A DNA stretch of 64,000 nt, taken from positions 21,119,309-21,183,308 of the forward strand of contig CM060848.1 of NCBI GenBank assembly GCA_030737835.1. Direction: 5' to 3'. The translations under genes and the position numbers were made by a program. Positions 49,691 to 60,641 of this stretch are shown piece by piece (the stretch's first letter is position 1; each line of letters starts with the position of its first letter). The notes beneath the pieces were generated by a model, which ran no database searches, was not told the DNA's origin, and saw nothing but the letters and a program-made list of their open reading frames with translations. This stretch comes from Acorus gramineus. Lineage: Eukaryota > Streptophyta > Magnoliopsida > Acorales > Acoraceae.

Positions 49691-51115
49691 AAAAACACAC
49701 ACACTGAAATTGTAAAAAACTGAAAGTCTGCCATTGTTGGTTGGACCCCACATGTCTCAAACTCTCTGACTCCTTTCAAAAAGGAGTTCATCAAATATTA
49801 AACAAACAAACAAATCCTCTCTGATTTGCCGCGTCTGCTTTTCAATGTCTCATCTTCCCTTCTCATTTGAAAATTTTGTTTCGTTTGATTAGTTCTTTTT
49901 TCTATATAAAGCCCTCAGATCTTCTTTATCATAAAATTAGAAATAAGTCTCTGAATTTTTTTTATTTTAAGGTCCTTAAACATTTGCAATTTAAATGTTA
50001 CGCCCTCCGTGTTATAATATTCATATACTGTTTACATACTTCATACTTGCTCATTATAGATATGAGAAAGTGATACAATTTTCATTTTCATTTTTGTTTT
50101 TACTTTTTTATAAATTTAATAGATTTAAATAAATAAATAAATAATATATTTTAAGATTTAAAAAAACACATATAGATAAACCATATCGAAATATTCAAAT
50201 TTTAATAAATTAAAATTTAAAAATCTTCACTAAATTTACTCAATTGAATTCTATAAATATTTTTACGCTTTTTACTTGTTAAATTAAATGAGTCTTTTGA
50301 ATAATTTAATATTCTATATAAACATTTCATCTATATCATATTATTCATGTTAATATTACAGCTACATATACATTTAGCTAAATCTACTATGACAAAAAAA
50401 TCAAACAAAAAATTTCCTGGCTGGCTGGGTCAACTATCTACTGTGAATATCACGATCCTTAAGGGCTTAAGATACTTAATTATACGTATGATAATCTAAT
50501 AAAAACTTAATAAATTGGTGCCCCAAAGCTGATGTATTTAGATACTTACTTATTTCTACAATATATTAAATTAAAAATATATATTGGTGCCCCAACTCTA
50601 AAATTAATTAATTAAAAATATATATATCGTCTAATAGCTAATAAAGTATATAAGATTATATTTGGGATTATAAAAAAAAATTGTGTAACCGTGCCCAGTT
50701 TTAAAAGAATAATGTTACATACAATTCCATTTCTAGTCCTATTTTCTATTTATATCTATTTTAAGTTTTTTTAAAATAGTATATCTCATCTATCAAGATA
50801 CATGTTTTTATAAAAAATAAAATATTTATTTCAATGAATTATATGAATATATTTATAAAAAATATAAAAAAATAATTATTGTGGTATTTTCTTTGTTAAT
50901 GAGTGTATATGCTCAATTAATTTTTCATGGAGGACTGGAATTGAGTTTGAAAGGACTCTAAAAATGTAGGTGACCAAACGCGAAAATCCTTGTATTATAT
51001 TATTGAACATTCCAAGAAACCTCTCCATTTATTTTCTCACTTCCCAAGGGGTCCCCAATCAAAATATAATAACAATAATATAATGAAACAACTAAAATAA
51101 TAAATAAATAAATAA
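49691..51115. other. AT-rich spacer upstream of the SINA-type ligase
   Basis: About 1.4 kb, strongly AT-rich. It must contain the ligase promoter near its right end. A short direct repeat TTGGTGCCCCAA occurs near 50516 and 50585. No other feature supported. Confidence 0.45.
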
Positions 51116-51279
51116 AAGCTGTTCTTCTCTCTCTCTCTCTCTTTGTTTGGACTTTAATTCGAATTCTCTCTTCGACTCGGCAGGCTTTATTTATTCATTG
51201 TTAAAAGGAAAAGAGGTCGTCTCGGTTCAGTCTAATAAAAGAAGAGAAGACCCATTTCAGTGGAGACCCCCATTTCAGG
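51116..51279 (+). other. Putative 5' UTR exon of the SINA-type ligase
   Basis: A (CT)n-rich leader-like stretch begins near 51121 and ends at CATTTCAG followed by GTTCTT, a plausible donor. The coding exon has an acceptor (GAACAG) at 52525, 29 bp before the ATG. That acceptor implies an upstream non-coding exon, and this is the best candidate. The 5' UTR intron would be about 1.25 kb. Confidence 0.45.
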
Positions 51280-52554
51280 TTCTTATTCTTTTTCAATTTT
51301 TTTTCCTTGACTTTCTTTGCATATCAGTGTTGTTTGCTTCTCAGTGAGGTATGGGTGTTAACAAAGATTCGATTTTTATTGGTTTCTTTGATGTTGAAAG
51401 CTGTGGTCCGATTAGTGTTTGTTTATGTTTTGTGTTTTCTGTGTTTTTGGGGTTGAAATATTATCTGGGTATATGTTGTTTTTGTTTGTTTTGTTGTTAT
51501 TATATGAGGATTGCTTGGTGAGTAGGCTATTTATGCTGATTTTCTTGAAAGGCTTTTTTTTTTGTTCTGTTTTCAAGATGATGCATTGGTCATTTTGAAA
51601 AGCTGAAAAAGTGGTTCTTCTTTGTTGATTTTCATGTGTTTGCAATTTTAAATCATAAATGGGCGCCGACCAGTATGTATATCTGCCATTTTGTTTTATG
51701 GGTTCAGGATTTCTGTAAATTATTTTCAATTACAAAGCGACCTTGCTTTTTACTTGATGTCTATTTATGTGGTGACTTTGGATTCCTTTTTTTTTTTTTT
51801 TTTTAAATTGGGTTGGCTAAGTTCAGTAAACGTGACAATCCATGACAATGGATTTTCCTTTGTTTCAGGTGTTCTCAAGAGATTTTTAGTTAATTAGTTT
51901 AAAAGCAAATATTCTGTCATTGATTGCATTTGGATTTAGTTTTTAATGTTTCTGATTGTGTAGTCTGTTTCTGATGTTTGGTGAATGAAGAGGCAGACAT
52001 GTTTCTCCTAGCAGCAACAAGTTTCTTCTTTTCTTCTGTTCATTGGTGGCTCTGTTGTGAAATGGCATTATCTGAATTCATGATTTCCCAATATATGTCA
52101 ATGTACATTTTTTTTTTAAATTTTTTTGGTTTTATTTTTCATATTTTTTTCATCAAACATATCCAATTCAAGATATTCACTTGCAAGAATATCATGAATT
52201 CTGATCATATTGACACATGGGATCGCCAGAAATCTGATGAGTTTGTGCTAGTATGTGATATTTTGCGCTGTGGGTTTGTCTTGTTCAAGAACTTAAAAGT
52301 GCCTCAAATAACATGGATCTACTTGTTTTCTTTTGGAAGGAACCAACTAGTGCTTTGGTGCATCAATTTTAATAGTCTCTCGACATGGATTTCTAGTGTA
52401 TAATAGTCCATAATATTGACTTCTTATTGATGGAAAAGAGTTATGTTTTTGTTGATATTGAGTTTGATTTGATGGATTTCATTGTGAAGACCATATACTG
52501 ACCTAGTTAACCTTTGAATGAACAGGGTCAAATAGGGGGTTTATATATCCACAC

Positions 52555-55449
52555 ATGGCATGTGGAAATACATATTTGGATGATATCAGAAACAATCCAG
52601 AAGTCATTGACCTGCCCAAGAGCGGTGAACCAATGGAAGCTCAGCATTCGGATGATGAAGTACACCACTTAACAAAATCTAGTGTTACTGTTCCCAGTAG
52701 CGTCCGTGAATTGTTGGATTGCCCAGTATGCTTAAATGCTATGTACCCTCCCATCCATCAGGTTCGCATTATATATTTTCACAATTATGTGCAGAAATAT
52801 GTGTGTAATTCTATATATTTGGTAAAGATATATTTTAGAATGGTCAACTCTAAGTTTGCACTTGATGTTTTGGCCACCTTGGCACATGTGACAGGTCAAG
52901 TAAAAACTTCTGTATAGTGTTAAGATGTGATCAATGACTATATATCTGTCATTCCCTGTGTAGCAAGGACACTCCCACATTCAGTTTTGGTGTCTATGAC
53001 ACCATATCTGTGTTCAAAATAAACAAACATTTTCAACATACACTCATTTTCAACATACACATTGTGACTTAAGGGGATTGATTGGGCGGGTGTACACCGA
53101 GTAAAACTCTCTTCTACTCGGATGTATCATCTTGTTTTTTGGGTTCACTTCTTTTTCTGATCTCTTTGTTTTATTTTATGGCTCTTCTCTTCCCCCTTTT
53201 GGACGTTTGTAAATTCAGTTTTTGAGATATAATACTAGGTTATCAATGGTCTACGTTCTCTCTCAGAAAAAAAAAAATGCTCATTTCAATCTGAACCACT
53301 TTCTTGTGTTAGGCAATTTTGAGAATTTTGTGTGATGCATGTAATGTTGCCAAATTTACACTAAATAGTTATACATACTGAGTTAATGATTCAGTGTTGT
53401 GCTGTTCATGTTGTCCTTCTAATTAAAATGCAGTTTGATGTAAGTTAATGTTTTGATGAGGAAGTTCAATTCTGAAAAAATATCCTCCTTTGGAAAATCT
53501 GCAAGTATTATGTAAACACTTCGCATTCACAAGCACTGTGCTTTGCATGCAAGCCAAGAGTGTGCTGATAAAAACATATTACTCAGTTGGATTCTAAGCA
53601 TCATAGTGGAACCTCTAATATTTCTTGAGCCTTATCAGTATCTTTGAAATTAAGTTTCACTCGTTTATATGGCATTGTTTACTTTTGCCCCTACATACAG
53701 TGTTCAAATGGCCACACATTGTGCTCTGCATGCAAACCAAGAGTACACAATCGATGCCCCACTTGCAGACATGAACTTGGCAACATCAGATGTCTTGCCT
53801 TGGAAAAGGTGGCTGCATCTCTTGACCTTCCTTGCAAATATCAGAACTTTGGATGTATGGGCATATATCCCTACTACAACAAATTGAAGCATGAGTCACA
53901 ATGCACATTCAGACCCTATAATTGCCCATACGCTGGTTCCGAGTGCATCATTGTTGGTGATATTCCTTCTCTAGTTACTCATCTGAAGGACGATCACAAA
54001 GTTGACATGCACAATGGTAACACTTTCAACCATCGCTATGTTAAGTCTAATCCGCATGAAGTAGAGAATGCAACGTGGATGCTAACGGTATTGTTCCTTT
54101 CTCATTTTTTTTATTGTGTTGTTTCTAAGACTTCTGTCTGTGTGATACTTGTTTCCATATTTCTTGAGCTGTTTATTTATATGAGAATGATGGGCTAAAG
54201 AAGAGGAGATTGATATAAAATTCGGGGAACATGTTTACGTAATCGTTTCTTACGGTGACTTAAGTAGACCGCACACAGTTTGAATTCTTTTTGAAGTCTA
54301 AGGGATTACATACTTTTACAAAAAAAAAAAGTGCAGGCATTTTACATTTTTTGTATCACTGAAATAGTAGAGTATATACCGTGTTAGGTGATTTCATATA
54401 CCGTTGGAATGACCGTGCAAGTGTCTGATAGTAACAACGCCCAAAATTTGGTCCATCTGGAAGATCTAATGTTCGTCAAAAACAATTTAATGGGGGTTGT
54501 ACCATGGCATATACTGAATAAGTTGGTGTTTTGAATGCACACCTGTCAGTAGGGATCCAATTTACTAGTTCGCTTTTCAGCACCCAGCAATTTTTGATAG
54601 GAAGACTGTTTAAATACGGTTTAGAAACACTTCTATTGCTTTTGTAATCATTGAATTTTTAATGCTTATATTAGTAAACATATTTTCATTGAGCGGGCTC
54701 TGCTTGACTCAATAAATTGTAATCCATTGCTAAATTTGCAAGGGCAAGGCTGCCCTTGCATTTGAAGTTCATCCATCTACATCCTGTACGAACTCCATAA
54801 CTCTCATATTTTTTGTTCATTAATCACATTTCAGCTTCCACCTACCATTTCTGTAAGAACCTTCACAAATCTCTTACCCCTCGTTCGGTTCATGAATAGT
54901 TTATCTGAATATAAAATAGGTAGATGATATTCTATTTGGTTGCCATATCTTTCTCTGTAGTCGTAATTTTGGATCGATGAGTAGGAACAAACTATACCTT
55001 CCTCCCCCAGGTACAATTATCAGGGTTTATTCTAACTTATCCATGCTTAATTATTACAGTTTATCCATACCAAATAAATATGTTTTTACCGAGATTAAGC
55101 CTATTCTTCCCTTATCCACATTCTTAATCAGGTGTTCAGTTGCTTTGGACAATACTTCTGCCTCCACTTCGAAGCATTCCAGCTTGGTGTCGCCCCAGTG
55201 TACATTGCCTTCTTGCGCTTCATGGGGGATGAAGAGGAGGCCAAGAACTACGGTTACAGCCTCGAAGTTGGGTCCACCGGGAGGAAGCTTATGTGGCAGG
55301 GGGTGCCAAGGAGCATAAGGGACAGTCATCGGAAGGTCCGCGACAGCTACGATGGACTGATCATCCAACGCAACATGGCGCTCTTCTTCTCGGGGGGAGA
55401 CAGGAAGGAATTGAAGCTGAGAGTGACAGGAAGAATCTGGAAGGAGTAG
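52555..55449 (+). CDS. SINA-type RING E3 ubiquitin ligase (SINAT family)
   Basis: Ubiquitin ligase of the SINA/SIAH type that selects substrates through a TRAF-like domain. Coding exons: 52555-52761, 53701-54087, 55132-55449; 303 aa, all junctions phase 0. The RING finger starts at Cys56-Pro-Val-Cys59, is split by intron 1 after Gln69, and continues with Cys70, His74, Cys77, Cys80, Cys88 and Cys91. The SIAH-type zinc finger (about 108-168) includes LPCKYQNFGC, NCPYAGSEC and HLKDDHKVDMH. The substrate-binding domain follows (ATWMLT, then VFSCFGQYFCLHFEAFQLG and SLEVGSTGRKLMWQGVPRSI) and ends LRVTGRIWKE with a stop slightly before the usual Gln-rich tail. Unlike most SINATs, the first 50 residues start ACGNTYLDDIRNNPEVIDLP. 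The specific SINAT number is not assigned. Confidence 0.94.
53527..53562 (+). pseudogene. Short duplicate of the ligase exon 2 start within intron 1
   Basis: A 36-bp stretch (GTGCTTTGCATGCAAGCC and neighbours) matches exon 2 at about 53713-53748 (GTGCTCTGCATGCAAACC) with few differences, 190 bp upstream of the real acceptor. It is too short to encode a zinc-binding unit and lacks an acceptor. Chance is unlikely at this identity. Confidence 0.6.
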
Positions 55450-55810
55450 TTATTATAAGTTTTTGATGGTCAGAATGGCAACCACTTATTGCTTGTTGTT
55501 GAAGTGAATGAGGAAGATATGGTCACTGGATGGCTTGTTTCTCTGCTGTCACATCTCACATGTTCAAGGTATCAATTCAAACTCAAATTAAGGTTTGTAT
55601 GGCTTTTAGCCATGGGCTTTGTGGCTATGAAGAGTTGGGGATCAACATTTATAGGACTGTGTGGTACTGTGGTTCTTGGCTCAATTTGCACCTGATCAGG
55701 GTGAGACATAGTCTTTAATCTGGGATATACTGTTATTATGAGATATGGTAATTGGCGCAATTTTGTTTTGTTACATATTTTTTTATACCGTCATCATTAT
55801 TTTTTTCTTT

Positions 55811-56225
55811 ATGGCATGTTTGGATGGAGAAGGGGGGAAGGGATATCCAGGGATAAAATGGAATAAGAGGTTGAAGGCTATTTGGATAGCTGGAATAAAT
55901 GAGAATCTGTATGTTAGAATAAACTGGTATAAAACGATATATTGATTCCAATCAACCTCTTGAATTAAGTTATTTTAGGTTATTCGATCCAAAAGAATAT
56001 ATGGGTTCATTGTTAAATCAATTGTCATCATCTTGTATAAATTAATTGTTGTCATTTTTTTATCTTTTATAAATCATTATTTACATCTTATGCACATTTT
56101 ATGGAAATAACAAAAACTTTATTATTATGTTTTTTTAATAAGAATAAATCAAAACACAATCAAACAAAAAGTCATTTTATTTATACTAGAATAGTGATAA
56201 ATATCATAATAACTTAATTCTCTAT
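55811..56225 (+). mobile_element. 'TTTGGATGG' MITE family, copy 4
   Basis: Starts GCATGTTTGGATGGAGAAGG, has TTAGAATAAACTGGTATAAA, then CAAAACACAATCAAACAAAAAG near the right end, ending near TACTAGAATAGTGATAAATA. Same order as copy 1. It lies 360 bp downstream of the ligase stop codon, so it may fall just past the 3' UTR. Confidence 0.65.
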
Positions 56226-56321
56226 CTTGTTTTGGTTGCATAAGTAATGGATAGGCTTTTTTTTTTTTACTGCCCTTGGAATTACTATGAGGCTTATTTT
56301 AACTAATCTAAGCATAGTTAT

Positions 56322-56943
56322 TAGAGCAGCTCTAACTACACTTCATATTTCTAAATTTGAAAGGTGATGTGCTCCAACCACACTCCATATCTACCTTTAA
56401 AACCTCAAAATTTGGAGATTTGAATTTGACCTTTCAAATTTGGAGGCCACATCCAAATCACTTTTTTTTACTTTTTACTCTATACACCAATTAATTCAAC
56501 CTAATGTATATTTAGATCCGCAAATCCTTCTTTAAAAAAAGTACTGTAGTTGGAAAGATCTCATCGATATCTTCAAAATGAAACTAATATTGAATTATTT
56601 TAGAATTGATTTTAAATAAATCCTCATACGTTTGATTATTCAAGAATTATGCAATTTTAATAATAAAAAATTATTAATTTAAAAATAACTCTAAAACCAT
56701 TTAATATTAGACTTATTTTAAAGACCGTAACGAGATCTTTTCAATAGTATAATTTTTATATAAATGGATTAATAATAATAATATTTATTAATTAGTTTTC
56801 ATATAAAATTATATAATTTTAAAAAAAGATAAGAAAAAATGAAAGGTGATGGTTGGAGTGCAACACATTCCAAAAAAAAATTTTCTCCAAATATGAACGG
56901 TCAAACCCTCCATATTTGGAGGCCTGGGTTGGAGATTAGAGTG
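56322..56943. mobile_element. Probable MITE of about 620 bp
   Basis: The left part (GCTCTAACTACACTTCATATTTCTAAATTTG) mirrors the right part (CTCCATATTTGGAGGCCTGGGTTGGAGATTAGAG) loosely. Such 'gagcatctccaa' type ends are common on plant DNA elements. Ends are imprecise and no target duplication was established. Confidence 0.4.
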
Positions 56944-57058
56944 TGTGTGTGTGTTTTTTTTTTTGTTTTGCTTGATAAGAATCGAACCCGACCTCTCCTT
57001 GGGAGAGGGTGTGTCTCGACCACCCCGCTAAGGGGTCTATCACTGTGTGTGTTTTTTT
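56941..57058 (-). mobile_element. tRNA-derived SINE-like insertion
   Basis: On the minus strand a Pol III A-box-like sequence (GGGTGGTCGAGACACACC) and a B-box (GGTCGGGTTCGATTC) are correctly ordered about 35 bp apart, followed by an A-rich end. GTGTGTGTGTTTTTTT occurs on both sides and could be the target duplication. It does not fold as a complete tRNA. Confidence 0.6.
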
Positions 57059-57595
57059 ATATTAACTAAATAGATTTATTGTCTAATCCTATCTTATCCA
57101 ACCCTTATTCGTCCATCCATTGAAACTTGGTCTTCAAGTAGTAGCATTGTGATCAGGATTTGGTTTGGGTTGGGATTGAGTTGAATTCAAAGACAAGCTT
57201 GGGTTTAATTTTTTAAAATGGTGCGTATGTTATAGTTTTTATAGTGAAGAATAGTAGACGCCCAATGAATTATATAATAAAGATAAAAAACGGAATAGAG
57301 TCACATAGAGAGGAGGAAATAAAACTACTATTGATGAATTCAAGATGATAATAAATTAGGCGATTTAGATTTTATTTTACATATTAAAAGTTCTATTGAA
57401 ATTTTAAATTCACCATTCATGTCAACAGATCTAACTCTAGGTCTTTCACTCCAAACCTAATTTGAAATAGGTTTAGGTTTGTTCATTTTTGAGTTTGGGT
57501 TGAACCTAAATCTATGAAATCGGGTTGGATCGAGGCCTACATACAACAATTTTAAAAGATTTTAAGGGTAAGCATGTAACATAAACATAAACTTT
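57059..57595. other. AT-rich spacer
   Basis: No gene or clear repeat was recognised in this stretch. Confidence 0.35.
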
Positions 57596-57599
57596 CATC

Positions 57600-57990
57600 T
57601 TCTATTTTAATAGCGACATAAATTATTATAGGATAAATAATTATTTCAATATAAATAAAGAATAAATAATTTATTTGTTTGGTTGTATTTTTAATTATTC
57701 TTATTGAAAAATATAATAATAAAGTTTTTGTTGTTTGGATGATAAGTTGTGGATAAAAAATAAATAAGATATGAATAAGGATTTATTAAATATAAAAAAT
57801 TGATTTGACATGTGACTCCCTTGATTTAGTAGATGTGATTTGACATGTGTGTCCTTTTTATACTAGTGGAATAGATTGGATAGAATAACATAATTTCAAA
57901 AGACCTCAAATACCAATACCATTTTATACTTATCCACATAGTTATACCCTATAATTTTTACAAACAAACAACATTTTGGTATAGACGTGA
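57600..57990 (-). mobile_element. 'TTTGGATGG' MITE family, copy 5 (inverted)
   Basis: Begins GCGACATAAATTATTATAGG like copy 2 (GTGACATAAATTATTCCAGG), continues with TTATTCTTATTGAAAAATATA and TTTGTTGTTTGG, then TTGACATGTG and CAAATACCAATACCATTTTA. It clearly aligns with copy 2 in the same orientation. Confidence 0.65.
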
Positions 57991-58205
57991 AAAAATCAAT
58001 TTAATAAAAATATTATATTATAATGTTATTTACAAGAAAACTGATGCATGGAACCTTCTGCCTAACACTTATTTTGGTTGGTCAACAGATCTCATTTCTT
58101 TTTGGTCTTATTCCCCTGTATTCATTTTTATTGTTACTGTTCTCTCATCTATCTAAATATAAAATTATATAAGAATACACGTGTAAAATTACGGTAAAGT
58201 TTTTT

Positions 58206-58212
58206 AAAAAAA
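58206..58212 (-). terminator. RNA polymerase III terminator of tRNA-Lys
   Basis: Seven consecutive T residues on the minus strand begin three nucleotides after the tRNA discriminator base. This is a standard Pol III stop. Confidence 0.8.
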
Positions 58213-58215
58213 GAA

Positions 58216-58288
58216 CGCCCACCGTGGGGCTCGAACCCACGACCACAAGGTTAAGAGCCTTGCGCTCTACCAACTGAGCTAGACGGGC
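58216..58288 (-). tRNA. tRNA-Lys (anticodon CTT), nuclear type
   Basis: 73 nt with no intron. Acceptor stem GCCCGTC pairs with GGTGGGC, discriminator G. The D arm begins TAGCTCAGTTGGTAGAGC, the anticodon stem-loop is CAAGGCTCTTAACCTTG with CTT in the loop centre, and the T arm is GTGGGTTCGAGCCCCAC. All stems pair. A CAA motif lies about 5-8 bp upstream (ATCAAAGGA, near 58295), often a Pol III start in plants. Unlike the trnN relic at 14692 it shows no decay, so it is probably active. Confidence 0.95.
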
Positions 58289-58367
58289 TCCTTTGATGCT
58301 TACTTTATTTTAATATAATTATTTACTTTCTTTTATCTTTAGATAATAATATATTTGATAGCTTGTT

Positions 58368-58556
58368 AAACTGAAAAGATATCACAGTTGGTACATGGCT
58401 ACATATTGGAACTAAAAATAAAGCAGGTTTTAACGGTGCACTTTATTTTTATTACATCATGTTGTCTTTTTTCATTTGTATATCTTTTATTTTGAGGTTT
58501 AGATTAGTGTTCAGAAAGCCATTTTGAAGTCATTTGTTATGTTTCTCTAGGCAGTG
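58368..58556 (+). repeat. Direct repeat R1 flanking the remorin fragment block
   Basis: 189 bp from AAACTGAAAAGATATCACAG to CTAGGCAGTG. It recurs at 59976-60165 in the same orientation with about 5% differences. Not a typical target duplication by size. Confidence 0.9.
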
Positions 58557-59546
58557 GTGATATCCAGGCCCCAAAAAATAAGCCCCACTCACAGGCCCAT
58601 GAGGTATCATCATCTTATTGGTTCTTATTAATTGGTTAGTTGACCTTTCAAAATGGAGAAAATGTCAAAATACAAATATGCTTTCATTAAAAATTTATCC
58701 CATTAACCCAAATCCCCTTATTTTCTCTATTCTGTTACGACTCTTCATGTGAATCTTGAAATCCATTATTCCATTTCAAATTTTGAAAATTTAAAATCTT
58801 TACCTAAATTACAATTAAACCTAGATTACACCAAAAGTTACCTAAATTGTTTTTGTCAAAATTCTTCAATTGGCTTAGATTTCTTTTTCAAATTTTTATT
58901 CTTATTATACACATTAATTTTTTTTAAGAATGTTATTAATTGAACATTAAAAAATTCGAGTATTTATTGTATTCAAATTTAAATAAAAAAACATATATAT
59001 TTACTATATGAAGCAACTATATCAAGTACTTTTCTTAAATATTTATATCTCTCACAACTATTTGTTACATTTACATAAAAATTGTTACATTTTTACCTAA
59101 ATATTTTAGGTTTCATGTAATGTTTAAACAATTTATAAACATATTCTATTTTCAATAGTAAGTTACATTTTATTGAAAATATCAAACACCTTTTTTGTTG
59201 TGTGATACATTTAACAAATATATGTATTTGACTGTTACATTAATAAATGTAATAAATATAAATTACTATTTGCATTGAAACAAATGCAATACACGAATGC
59301 ATGTTACATTTTAGACTGTTACATTTATGAATTAACAAAAATTAGAATATGAGTATGTTCGATGTCAGAAATGTAACATTTATAACATCATACAAATCAT
59401 ATATAAAACAGTAGAACAAAGAAACAGATGATTTTGAAACACTTTTAAGCATCCTCCACGGGATGCACATTGTGTCAAAATTAACTTCTTTTGCATGTTA
59501 TAATACTCTCCATAGATCTTTAAAAAGTTTAGGTTGGAAGAGAATG

Positions 59547-59741
59547 TTAGCCTCCAAAGTACCCCAGCAGCTTCTTTGGAGCCAACCCCGATGCACGGTA
59601 CTTTGCCGCTACCTCCTCTGCCTTGAGGAGTTCTTCACTGTGCTTGGCTTCAACCATCGCACGCTTCTCTTCCGCTTCTTTGTGGATCAAAGCTATCTTA
59701 TTTTTCATCTTCTCGGCATATTCAGCCTTCTTTCTTTCCAA
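59547..59741 (-). pseudogene. Isolated remorin C-terminal exon
   Basis: Open frame of 64 codons plus stop, directly after an AG acceptor (TTCACAG). It encodes LERKKAEYAEKMKNK, IALIHKEAEEKRAMVEAKHS, ELLKAEEVAAKYRASG and PKKLLGYFGG. This is the end of the Remorin_C coiled-coil domain of plasma-membrane remorins. The usual C-terminal CF anchor is replaced by YFGG. No other remorin exon, promoter or N-terminal domain was found within the surrounding 3 kb. The fragment is GC-richer than its flanks and lies between direct repeats R1 and R2. I call it a captured or residual gene fragment; a transcribed chimera is not excluded. Confidence 0.82.
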
Positions 59742-59975
59742 CTGTGAATGTTGGAAGAGAAGAGACCATATAAAGGTTGTGTCCGCCCAGACTCCCTTCA
59801 CCTTTTTTATTATTTAAAGATCGGTTTTTATTTTTATTTAATCAATCATAATTGTCTATTTATTTTGTGAGAATCAGTTACCAAAAAAATAAAATAATCA
59901 AATAAAGATATAACAGGTATTGGACACATGCCACATCATGGGGCCTGTGAAGTTGGGGCCTAAAAAATATTATTC

Positions 59976-60165
59976 AAACTGAAAAGATATCACAGTTGGT
60001 ACATGACTACATATTGGAACTAAAAATAAAGCTGGTTTTAACGATGCACTTTATTTTTACTACATCGTGTTGTCTTTTTTCATTTGTATATCTTTTATTT
60101 TGAGGTTTTAGATTAGTGTTCAGAAAGCCATTTTTAGGTCATTTGTTATGTTTCTCTGGGCAGTG
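59976..60165 (+). repeat. Direct repeat R2
   Basis: Second copy of R1, ending CTGGGCAGTG. The sequence just before R2 (ATGGGGCCTGTGAAGTTGGGGCC) is roughly the inverse of the sequence just after R1 (AGGCCCC...CACAGGCCCATGA). The block between R1 and R2 may therefore be a transposon with terminal inverted repeats. Confidence 0.9.
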
Positions 60166-60308
60166 CAATCTATATTGTGGCTTTATATTGGAAGAGGAAA
60201 GTGTTTTATGGTCCACAAAGGCCAAAAGTTGTTAATATCCCATTCTCATGTTTCTTTATTTCAGTTGCTTCTATTTATTTGATGCGAACCAATAGTATAA
60301 AACTTTCG

Positions 60309-60309
<1 letters not shown>

Positions 60310-60339
<30 letters not shown>
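60310..60339. repeat. (TA)n microsatellite
   Basis: Uninterrupted TA dinucleotides of about 30 bp. Similar arrays lie at 60613-60636, 61301-61321 and 62191-62225. All are in gene-free DNA. Confidence 0.9.
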
Positions 60340-60342
<3 letters not shown>

Positions 60343-60604
60343 TATGTTTAAGGTTTCTAATTTTATAAATACTTTGTTGTAATGATATGACTCGCATATT
60401 ATTAAAGATATCCCCTCTTTACCGAATCGTTTCTTAACATATTAATAAAAATACTCATTCTTCATTGAAAACTCTTGGATTTTAGTATTCTTGTTACTTA
60501 CAAGAGAAGTTGATTAGAAAATAATTTAAAAAAAGTTTATCAACCCCGCCGCCTCCCCCTCCCCTCCCAAAAAAAAAATATAAAAAATAAAAGTAATATG
60601 GTTG

Positions 60605-60641
<37 letters not shown>

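Noticed and set aside
51978..52403. 141-codon plus-strand frame upstream of the SINA-type ligase
   Set aside because: Hydrophobic low-complexity translation typical of T-rich intron DNA. No motif, and it lies in the presumed 5' UTR intron.
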